From positions 1-30,429 of the forward strand of contig JAWQRN010000381.1 in the NCBI GenBank assembly GCA_033557685.1: a stretch of 30,429 bases of DNA. Reading direction: 5' to 3'. The notes below the pieces were generated by a model that was not told the DNA's origin, did no database searches, and saw only the letters and a program-made list of their open reading frames with translations. Positions 22,931 through 30,429 of this stretch are shown here, one piece after another (the first letter of the stretch is position 1; each line of letters opens with the position of its first letter). Source of the DNA: Sperchopsis tessellata (taxonomy: Eukaryota > Arthropoda > Insecta > Coleoptera > Hydrophilidae). The position numbers and the translations under genes were made by a program.

Positions 22931-23825
22931 ACCTGCCTGGTCTGGGCCTCCACTGGACCCTTCACTACACAAGTCTGCTAACTAACCAGTGACTAACCAA
23001 CAGTTAAAATTTAATATCTACTGAACTTATCTGATAAATGTAGGCAGGACATTATTATTTTTATATATACGCTGATATAGGAAGGGTTCCTATCCTAAAA
23101 GGAGGAAACTTATGATACTATTTTAATTATCTCGAAAGCTATTTGGGAGAAAAATAAATACTAATTCGCACCGTATTTTTAACATAATAATTCACCTAAT
23201 TGTTCTTTATTTTAAAAAATGTTTCCATTGTAAATGGTATAAGTGAGAAAGGGCATTTCACATACTACAGAACATGCAATTTTTTCCATACATACTTTAC
23301 TGGAAACTTTATTTGTGCAAGTAATAATAAAAAACGCAGGAACAATTATTGAGTGAGGCCTAGTGTTTACTATGAAAATATATGAATTGGAGATAAAAAT
23401 CTTTTATTTAGTTGTCTAATACATTTTACATTATTAACATTGAAGACTAACTGTGATTTAAAGTTTCACACAAGTCACTCGAACCATAGAATTTTTAAGC
23501 AATGGTATGTAGGGTCAATAACAACCATTAATTTATAAATGTTCTTCAGCACTTTGACCTAATTTTTTCACAATAAAACACAGCATAACTTATAACAATA
23601 TATGACATAATGCCTACTTTACTGGTACAATATTCTATATATAATCTTATTTAAACTTCATCTTTTTGCCAAACAACAATTTATTTTATCATGCCATGCA
23701 ATACTAAAGACCATTATACAGCTGAAATATATAAATAACTTAAAAGATCCAACACGCGAATCGCAAGATAAGAAAGAACCTGGAAACCAACCACTCATCA
23801 GGAATATAAACAAACGAACACTTAC
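22931..23825. other. Intronic stretch next to the gene B first exon
   Basis: AT-rich sequence with no recognised element. The open 62-codon minus-strand frame at 23658-23846 is only the read-through of the 7-codon exon past its splice donor into the intron. Confidence 0.5.
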
Positions 23826-23846
23826 TTTCAAACTATACTCGTCCAT
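23826..23846 (-). CDS. Gene B, probable first coding exon (7 codons)
   Basis: On the minus strand this reads ATG GAC GAG TAT AGT TTG AAA, followed directly by a consensus donor gtaagt (23825-23820). It encodes MDEYSLK in phase 0. The gene B main exon begins, right after its acceptor, with ATG AAG AAG in phase 0, so the join gives MDEYSLKMKKRS and a 229-residue protein. It also places the conserved loop tryptophan at residue 38, as in gene A. Sequence upstream becomes richer in G+C, as expected near a promoter. Against it: the exon is tiny, the Kozak context is weak at -3 (T) although +4 is G, and no transcript evidence is available. Confidence 0.6.
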
Positions 23847-24260
23847 CCAAATGCGTACTCCAACACTTTCTTGTGTACAAAACTTTTGTTTTCGTGTCGA
23901 AAACTTTAATTGCTAGACGGAATAATTTAGTATTATTTTCTAGGCACGCCCACCGCATCACAAACTCAACACAACAACTCACTGGCCCTTACTTTGAAGA
24001 TTAAACACGCAATCCAAGCAGGCTTGCTACCAATTCATAAGGAATCCGTTTGTGTATATGTGTGTGACCACACCTGTTAAATCGCAGCGGTCCTCAAACT
24101 GCGGCTACTTTCAATGGTGAGTGGTGGTTGACTGACCACTGTCGCAGGTGTGCGGTTTACAGTATTGCGCGTGTAAAGGGCTATTTGCGCACGGGGACAG
24201 TTCATTAAATTTCAATTCCTTAATCGCTGGGAAATTACTGGATACGTTGCAGGTGCCATT
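23847..24260 (-). promoter_or_regulatory. Probable gene B promoter region
   Basis: This stretch just upstream of the 7-codon exon is clearly less AT-rich than the intron and has no gene-like frame. It contains three CAGGTG/CACCTG E-boxes (24071-24076, 24145-24150, 24250-24255). Similar hexamers occur near gene A. Snail/Scratch/ZEB-type repressors bind this core, and Snail represses claudin genes in vertebrates. No convincing TATA box or initiator was chosen, so the transcription start is unknown. Confidence 0.4.
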
Positions 24261-25985
24261 TACTTGTACAATCGATTGCTGCCTCTGTTTATTACCTTTT
24301 CAATATAATCCATTTTTGTAACGCTAATGTTAAGTTATGAATGATTAATTCCAATTAAACTCTGAAAGTAACTTTTAAATATATGAGATGCACCAAGAGA
24401 AGTTCGTGCAGAGAAGATTTATATGAATAATTCAAATCGTGTATATATGAGGGGAGGATCATTCTAGACATTTATAAACTTATGGTTCTTTAAAAATTAC
24501 TATTAGATCTATAGATCATATATAAGAGGGTCTCAAGAACGCCGTGTTCTATTGTGAAATGTGTGCCATGCACGCAGACTTATATATTTTATCATTCAAT
24601 TGAAAAAATGTTTAAAATTTTACTAATCTAAATTTATTTTACGTATTGTATATCGTCCCACGGTCAAGGAAGTCGATTTCATCACATATTTATTAATGTT
24701 TAGTAGAAAACGATAACTAAATAATGCTTTGTAACAGATTTAAAATAACGTTCATATTAAGACTTACACTGTGAACTACAACAACAGCTGTTAGTCATCT
24801 GATCTCTTGTTTTTATAGGGCATAAAAGTTATGATGTATTTTATTCGGACTGGGGTATGTGTCACCCCAACATGGTGACGCTAAGTTAAGCTAGCCTACG
24901 AGTGTCACTAGATATAAACTGTTGGTTTAATTATATGTCTTTTTATTTAATATTATATTGTGGCGAAACTATATTTTATCTTCAGTTTTCACATACGAGT
25001 CTTAAATATTCAGTGTTATGATGTATCGACTCTACAGGAAGTCCTTTAATAGAATAATACTTAGCAGCCAAAATTGTGCATACCTTAAAATAAACTTATT
25101 AATAAATTTCACTGCATAAAAATTAGTTGTTAAATAGCTTTTAAAATAGTTTCCTTTATAAAATGTTTACTCTAATTTTGAACACGTCAACAACAACAAT
25201 GTAAACTGGACCAACAAATACAATTAACGGTCTCGTTAAATACTTTTTGTTTGATTTATAAAAATATTGAGAACGATAATAAAAAAACAAGTAATAGTGT
25301 AAATCTATTTATTAGTGCTGATGGGCCTATTCCTTCGACATCTCAATGAAAACAAACTTAAGAAGACTACTTGGATTCTGCAGAACAAAATTTTGAGATA
25401 AAGACAGGATTTAGAGCAACAAATTAATTTAACAAATGATAAAACTATTGGTTGTCAGGTGCAATTTATATTGACGTCAAATGAGCCTGATAAAAGGCTG
25501 TAAAAATTAAATACTAAAGATATTCAGTTCTTTCTGAAAATTATCCACAACAAATAAGCAACATCAATTTTATTTTATCAAAATAAGTTTCTCAGTCATA
25601 TTATTATCGTATATAAGTAACGGAGAATAGTACAGCGCCAGTGGCTTTAAAATTCGAAATTATTAAATTCTGTATTTTGCAGTAAACTAAAATTCTTAAA
25701 ACAATGCGAAAATCAAAATTTTAAACTGTACACCTAACTACTCACATTGAACAAATAACTATTATTATCATTGTATTTCCTGTATAGCTCTCTTAAAAAT
25801 ACTTTTTCTAGGTTTATGTTCTGTCACGGAAACAACTGGGCAAGGGCTTTGTGACTTTGTTCTTCAAAAACTTCATGATTTGATATAACTAGTATACCTC
25901 AAAAAATGGAATGAAAAAATTGATATATATATATATAGAAACGGACCGCCTCGATTCAACAAATGCATTGGACAAAATAACTCGA
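24261..25985. other. Intergenic, no gene seen
   Basis: AT-rich DNA upstream of gene B with no credible open frame or RNA gene. A short AT microsatellite lies at 25923-25936, just before the SINE candidate. Confidence 0.5.
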
Positions 25986-25989
25986 GAGT

Positions 25990-26095
25990 CGAGCTATTAT
26001 TTAATGGCTGTACGTGAATCAGTCTAGTGGTAGTAATACCGCTAATGATGTGAGTAGAACCCGGATGGTTCGATCAGAAAGTAGTCAATAAAACA
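25990..26095 (+). repeat. tRNA-like SINE candidate or tRNA pseudogene
   Basis: The sequence tcagtctagtggtagtaata (from about 26019) resembles a tRNA box A region (compare TxxCxNAGTGGTA). ggttcgatc (26068-26076) resembles box B (GGTTCGANTC). They are spaced roughly as in a tRNA gene. A proper acceptor stem cannot be paired, so it is not an intact tRNA gene. A tRNA-derived SINE head with RNA polymerase III promoter boxes is the best reading. The downstream extent is unclear. Confidence 0.4.
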
Positions 26096-26157
26096 AAGAA
26101 ATTAGTCGAAATACTCTCTATTGAACAGACAGAAAAAAACTAGGCCTGTGAAGAATG

Positions 26158-26281
26158 AAAATCCGACATCGCCAGTCTTCACGTATCGTGCGTATTTTAG
26201 ATTTAGGTTTAGGTCGAGCCAGGCATGGTAATCAAGAGCTCACGTAAGGTATTTAGCGGCCAATTATACCTGTCGGATTTT
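26158..26281. mobile_element. Short 124-bp element with 11-bp terminal inverted repeats (MITE-like candidate)
   Basis: aaaatccgaca (26158-26168) and tgtcggatttt (26271-26281) are exact reverse complements. They bound a segment less AT-rich than its flanks. The size and arrangement fit a minimal MITE, but no clear target-site duplication flanks it. It could instead be part of the SINE candidate just upstream. Confidence 0.35.
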
Positions 26282-27198
26282 TTATGAAAGGGTTAAGTCA
26301 GCAATGCCAAAATAACCAATAAATTTGGAAAAAAAATAAAAAAAAAATACGACGACAGTGGCTGGCTTGGCGACACCGAACCCCCGTTGGACACAGGAAC
26401 GATAACAGCGCAACCGTTGTACGGATATTTGACGTGAGAGTTATAAATATAAATAGAATATAAAATAAAAGAAATCTTAGAGATAAATTACAAATATGCA
26501 CGTAACGTTACGTTCTCTTTTGACAATATTCGCTGAAAAAATGGATACATAAAAAAACATGAAAATATATCGCGAATAAATTATGGCTAAAATTATGGAT
26601 TACAATGGTCATGTAGTATCACATGTTATTATGACAAAAATTTCTGAAAATAAAACACTATAACACCGAAGAAACGTGCAAATATATAAAACAGGTGCAG
26701 TTAAAAAAAATACCCAAACAATTAGGAATAAATTCGCGTGGAGAGATAGAAATGCTCTCTGTTCGATTCCGTTCGAAGGTTCACGATTTATCCGTTGCTT
26801 AATCCGTCTATAAAGTTCACTCTGGTATCAAAATGTTCAAGCACTTACCCCGACGTCAAAAGAGTTACCATGGAGCAAATACCTTCTTTATTGGAGGGGT
26901 ACTAGTAGATTGAGGTGCGTGGAGATCCCTGCTATTTGCTGGACGCGTATAGATTTGCCGAAAACACAATAAAATCTATAAATAGAACTTCACGCGGGCC
27001 GATAGTCGAGAGAAAAACCTCACGACTTCTAACGAATTATTGAAAATATAAGAACTATTTGACGCACGGTTTCGAAACAATGACTATGAAAATGTTTATA
27101 GAAAATCTACAAGCTATGACTCTGTTAAATCAGAACACGCGAACTTGTTTAACTGTTTACCGTTAAGTATTATTAAAACTATTAAAGGTCAATTCAGA
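26282..27198. other. Intergenic stretch of mixed composition, no gene seen
   Basis: No recognisable protein frame. The part from about 26690 to 27130 is less AT-rich and contains a TATA-like tataaatag (26976-26984) followed by cttcacgcgggcc. It could be a solo LTR or another repeat, but no matching second copy or boundary was found. Confidence 0.35.
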
Positions 27199-27569
27199 CT
27201 ACAGGCCTATTTGGATGATAGTTACGTAATTTAGGTCTGTTTCGTTCGCTGGCTTGCTATTAACTAACTTTTCCCTTTGCGTTAATTCCACCAAAACTTC
27301 TAGCATCAAGTGAGAACCAATCAGAAAACTACCTTCCTTCAAACAGCCTTTTGCTGGACCAATAATAAGTTTTTGACCTTTGTCATCCGCATCTTTGGTG
27401 GTCCATTTTGCCCGCGAAAGCCAGTGTCTGCGACATCCTCCCAAACACCTAACATCGCTCCTAAAATAACCGTTGGCTTTTCGCAAATGTTTCCCAGATA
27501 CACTGACCCAACGACAACAATAGCCTGATTTCTTAAAACTAGCCATTTATATTCATAAATGTAAACCAC
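27199..27569 (-). pseudogene. Unidentified coding-like patch, two frames, possibly frameshifted
   Basis: Two overlapping minus-strand frames look more protein-like than the background. The frame 27569-27339 reads IVVVGSVYLGN, then TVILGAMLGVWEDVADTGF, RGQNGPPKMRMTKVKN and LLLVQQKAV, then stops. The frame 27546-27199 has an ordinary-looking C-terminal part: SFLIGSHLMLEVLVELTQ and KPANETDLNYVTIIQIGL. The first frame's end abuts the region where the second becomes plausible, so a single frameshift near 27340 could explain both. I do not recognise the family. It may be a broken gene, a mobile-element protein or an old insertion from outside the genome. A G+C content higher than the flanks supports former coding function. 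No function is proposed. Confidence 0.35.
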
Positions 27570-27812
27570 ATGTCAGCAATATTAGCGCAAAAGCCTCTCT
27601 AATGTCTAACAGATGCGGTCGATCCGAGTTTATGGAGCAAAGTAACATCAATGACGCCTCTCGTTTACCCCTAGCTCTTTCATACCACAAAAAGGTTTCT
27701 TTTACTAGTCAAAAGTTTTAGAAATAAAATAAAATACATCCTAACGTTAATTATTATATACAACTACAACTAATTAAAACTACTAAAATTTATAGCGTAG
27801 GTACGATTTGTT

Positions 27813-27815
<3 letters not shown>

Positions 27816-27850
<35 letters not shown>
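27816..27850. repeat. (AT)n microsatellite
   Basis: About 17 uninterrupted AT dinucleotides, a typical slippage-prone microsatellite. Confidence 0.95.
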
Positions 27851-27852
<2 letters not shown>

Positions 27853-27990
27853 TATTTAATACTTTTTATGCATATCTAGTATTGGTGTCTTTATTGCACC
27901 CGCTAATATGAAAGGAGAAATGATAAGTGAATTTTTAGAACTGTGCAATAATTATATATGCTATGTGAGCTTAATAAAATATTATCATTG

Positions 27991-28290
27991 TTATGTTATA
28001 TTCAGGTTATCCCGAAGGTAATTGTATGTTTCTCTTGCGGACGTTTCGTTCACCGGGACATTCTCAAGACATGGAGCACGCAGATGTGATAGATATCGAT
28101 CTACGGGTATTATATAAGTGTGCACGTTTCTTATTGGCTTGGAATTCGATTTTCTGAGAATTAGATTGGCTGGGACATGGGATTCCAGTGAAGTATTAAT
28201 GGACATTCTTTTGGCAAACCGATGCTTGTGTTGTGCATATATCAAAGAAGAAGCAAGGGGCATCCGTTCTCACGCTTTAGATTATTATAT
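27991..28290 (-). repeat. Repeat-like segment with an open 90-codon frame, function unknown
   Basis: The minus-strand frame 28263-27991 encodes 90 residues without a recognised domain and ends in LRDNLNIT. On the minus strand, about 28045-28065, it contains cttgagaatgtcccggtgaa followed by cgaaacgtc. That string resembles sequences found at the ends of Penelope-like elements, where hammerhead ribozyme motifs end in cgaaac. The core here does not match the ribozyme consensus. I treat the frame as incidental to a mobile-element terminus. Repeat family 1 copy 2 begins about 100 bp further on. Confidence 0.3.
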
Positions 28291-28386
28291 ATTATTGTAG
28301 CGAAATAATTAGATGCCTGGATATGGATTTGTATTTCCTTGAAAATAATATCGTGATCTGATTCCAAAATAAGTTCCGCCATTGGG

Positions 28387-28550
28387 GATATAACAAACTG
28401 TTTGAGACGGGTTTGCTTTGATGATCTTTACAACGAGTGGAGATCAATTTTTTGTCTGATCTACACTAAACCTCAGGTTCATAGAATTCTGTATACTTCA
28501 CCGGATTTCAATGGAATCGAATCTTTCGAAGATGGAAAGATTTTGCTGAA
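28387..28550 (+). repeat. Dispersed repeat family 1, copy 2
   Basis: Matches 450-594 in the same orientation with indels, sharing caaactgtttgaga and gaatctttcgaagatgga. It carries an extra stretch around 28470-28500 not in copy 1. The two copies are old and non-coding. Confidence 0.65.
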
Positions 28551-28856
28551 TTGGTTTGTTTAAACCATTTTTGTTTTTCTGAATATTTTATTTTTGAAAA
28601 ACTAGTGTTATCTTTTGAAATTGTAAGTAAATGGGACCATTTGAGCAAAACTGCGCAAACATTTTCATTGTTTTTCCTCAAAGACGAAATTAGAATATGT
28701 TCCAAAAATTTAAACAAGGTTTATTTTAAGTTTTAACAAATTTTATGTTTATAATTCTTCAAAATGATGTTTCTTACAAAAATAATCATGATGGTTTATA
28801 TTGCACTTTTCACAAGATTTTGTTTACATTTAACCAACGATTTTGCGTGTGTGCTG

Positions 28857-29205
28857 GTATTGGTTGGTTGGTTGTGCTGTTAACGACGTTTCAACAGCCG
28901 TGGTCATTTTGCGTCGAAAATCGTTTTTAAGTCAAATGTTTGTCATCGATATTCAAGATATTTTGGTTATATAAGGTTTAGTTGACCTGTTGCTCCAAGG
29001 AATTTGAAGAGTTTATCAATTCTCTCACAATTATCTCCCAGCAGAACAATAAATTCATGAGAGAAATTACAGTCCTCCCTTGCCTCTTGATATAAGGGAC
29101 AATCAAGTAAGATGTGTGTTACTATAAGTCTAGTTCTGCACGTAAAAACTGAGGTGGTAGTCATAAGAAACCGGGACCGCAAAAAACGTTCCCGCTAAAC
29201 AGGTG
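28857..29205 (-). pseudogene. LINE 3' end: RNase H-side C-terminus plus (AACC)n tail
   Basis: The minus-strand frame 29182-28967 ends with FLMTTTSVFTCRTRLIVTHILLDC, then PLYQEAREDC, FIVLLGDNCERIDKLFKFLG and ATGQLNLI. The block HILLDCPxY...R, then LLGD and FLxxTG, is the typical C-terminus after the RNase H domain of I/Jockey-like LINEs. After the stop come a 3' UTR of about 100 bases and three AACC units (ttggttggttgg on the plus strand, 28860-28872) as the 3' tail. The element is strongly 5'-truncated at about 29205. Only the tail end of one protein survives, so it is inactive. Confidence 0.75.
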
Positions 29206-29689
29206 TTTATATGTTAACTACAGTTCAATTTAAATATAAAATAATGTTAAAACAATTATATTAATTCAGATATTATACCTAATGAAGTTTAATTTTACTT
29301 ATAAAAGAGCGCACAAAATGTACTATACACTTTGAAAAGATAAAAAATATACATTATGTTTTATCGCAAAAGAATAAAGAAAACACGGAACCTCGACAGA
29401 TGTGTAAGTACGTTCACGACACTGACCGCACTCTGCTTGTATTATCTAGTGGCCTATTCTACCAAATCTTTAGAACTCTTTAGGTTACCGCCTGTTTTGG
29501 GTGGAGTTTCAGATCTTCTCGAACATATCTGCACAATTTCTCTTATAAATTTAAAAAAAAAATAGTCATCTCGTTGCCAGCCTTCACCCTCTAAAGTTAT
29601 TATTTTCGTAGACGATGGTAAATCTTACATTAGACCCCCGCCAGCTCATGCCAACGGGGATTACCGGATTCCTACCGATTTAAATCCCC
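29206..29689. other. Spacer between two LINE fragments
   Basis: No recognised gene. The 69-codon plus frame at 29356-29565 matches no family. A C-rich patch with a run of nine C (29686-29694) begins the neighbouring LINE piece. Confidence 0.4.
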
Positions 29690-30120
29690 CCCCCTGCCAT
29701 CTCGCTCGTTACACTGGAACCGCGTTTGCATTTCTTCAGTGTAGTCACGATAATTTCTCGTACCATGAAATAAGTCTGTTTTTTCCGACGCGACTAACCC
29801 TTCTAACATGTTTGCTGCAGTGAATGCACAGTAGGTACATTCATTGCAGTCTGCTCTTTTACGATCGCGGAGGTATCTTCGAAATAATCCGCATCCCGAG
29901 AGGGTTTTAGTCAGGTAATAGTCTACCTTGCCATACGGTCTGTCAATCCAAGTTCGGATATTTGGGATAAAGCTCTATGTCCATCATCCTTGGGTGTCCA
30001 CTTCTCTTATCATATTTCTACGATGTTCACTCTGGCCTCTTTATTCAACTCCCTGTTATATATTTGTGATCGTATAAAGCTGCCATGCATTGCAACACTT
30101 GAATCTGTATAAAATGCAAA
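29690..30120 (-). pseudogene. R1-type LINE fragment: region C-terminal to reverse transcriptase
   Basis: The minus strand reads VDYYLTKTLSGCGLFRRYL, then RDRKRADCNECTYCAF (about 29930-29825), then RNYRDYTEEMQTRFQCNERD. In R1-like LINEs a DxxLTQxLSGHGxFxxYL block precedes a zinc-knuckle-like CPxC...H...C motif. Here the CxxC survives (CNECTYC), but the downstream His/Cys part is altered. Upstream blocks (RELNKEARVNIVEI near 30050 and GLTDRM before VDYY) are in shifted frames. The element is fragmentary and dead. It probably continues upstream towards 30.2 kb, where no further motif could be confirmed. Confidence 0.65.
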
Positions 30121-30429
30121 AGTTGGCCACCACCACTTCTTAGAACTCTATAATTCTGGATGATCTGGTCCATTCGAACTATTTACTTGACCAACAGGAT
30201 GAACTGATACTACCATCGATGCACCTGCATAGCCAATTCCCATTTCTTGAAGACGATAGATGAGCTTCAAAGAAGAACAATATCACCATATGGGCAACTG
30301 AACTACACAAAATGATGGTCATGCAAAAATGGCAATTTCGTGTATATTAATTACCAATTAGCGTAATGATTATTCAATTGCAACATTGAAACATTGCGAT
30401 ACCTCTCACAATATGCTCACTCGAGATCT
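30121..30429. other. Right edge, no gene recognised
   Basis: Possibly further upstream sequence of the R1-type fragment, but no motif is clear. The window ends inside this stretch. Confidence 0.3.

Larger units (their letters stand above)
16137..23825 (-). other. 7.7-kb intron of gene B
   Basis: On the minus strand the proposed intron begins gtaagtgttcg (23825 down) and ends tttgttttcag (16137). Outside the repeats listed separately it holds no recognisable gene; the short frames at 16746-17015, 16897-17151, 18465-18698, 19036-19266 and 19521-19715 have no family resemblance. It contains LINE fragments on the strand opposite to gene B, which is the commoner orientation for elements tolerated in introns. 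If the 7-codon exon is wrong, the intron end moves, but the acceptor at 16137 stands. Confidence 0.6.

Noticed and set aside
23658..23846. 62-residue protein starting at the gene B first-exon ATG
   Set aside because: After seven codons the frame crosses a perfect gtaagt donor. The rest is intron read-through.
25990..26095. Intact tRNA gene
   Set aside because: Box A and B-like stretches are present, but no seven-base acceptor stem or complete cloverleaf can be paired.
26298..26501. 67-codon minus-strand frame with a hydrophobic stretch
   Set aside because: Composition-driven (Phe/Leu from A-runs on the other strand). No domain or start context supports it.
27310..27528. 72-codon plus-strand frame opposite the unidentified patch
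   Set aside because: The minus-strand frames read more like protein. This one looks like the antisense shadow, although the choice is not certain.

Overview
This window looks like animal, most likely insect, nuclear DNA. It is very AT-rich and mostly non-coding. It has spliced genes with GT/AG introns, one short (54 bp) and one long (7.7 kb). It also carries decayed pieces of several non-LTR retrotransposon (LINE) lineages and one Tc1-like DNA transposon. There is no bacterial, phage, organellar or CRISPR content. The order of insect cannot be told from the sequence alone.

Only two host genes are well supported. Both are on the minus strand, and both encode four-pass membrane proteins of the claudin/PMP22 superfamily with the extracellular GLWxxC...C signature. 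Gene A (7634-8380) is compact: a 37-bp first coding exon, a 54-bp intron and one large exon, giving about 230 residues. Gene B has almost its whole coding sequence in one exon (15468-16136). A probable 7-codon first exon lies about 7.7 kb upstream (23826-23846); together they give about 229 residues. The genes lie head-to-tail and share spacing of key residues, so they are probably paralogues from an old local duplication. Insect claudin-like proteins act in septate-junction barriers of epithelia; that role is inferred here from the family. CACCTG/CAGGTG E-boxes lie upstream of both start codons.

Layout. 1-7633: AT-rich non-coding DNA with a 34-bp tandem repeat, a Tc1-like transposase fragment and pieces of dispersed repeats. 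7634-8380: gene A. 8381-9954: no gene. 9955-11520: a decayed RTE-like LINE on the minus strand whose 5' side ends in a long palindrome made from its own endonuclease sequence. 11941-13914: a diverged tandem duplication of about 0.8-1.2 kb, with a segment of about 390 bp in only one unit. 15468-23846: gene B; its large intron holds two more LINE remnants (17995-18665 and 20100-21309), a perfect hairpin, a LINE/SINE-type tail and short repeats. 23847-24260: the probable promoter of gene B, less AT-rich than its surroundings. 24261-30429: intergenic DNA with a tRNA-like SINE candidate, a small inverted-repeat element, an unidentified broken coding-like patch, a second copy of a repeat from the left edge, and two minus-strand LINE 3' ends.

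I found no convincing new multi-gene system. The observations most worth checking are the distant 7-codon exon, the palindromic LINE end, the tandem duplication between the two claudin-like genes, and the unidentified patch at 27.2-27.6 kb.
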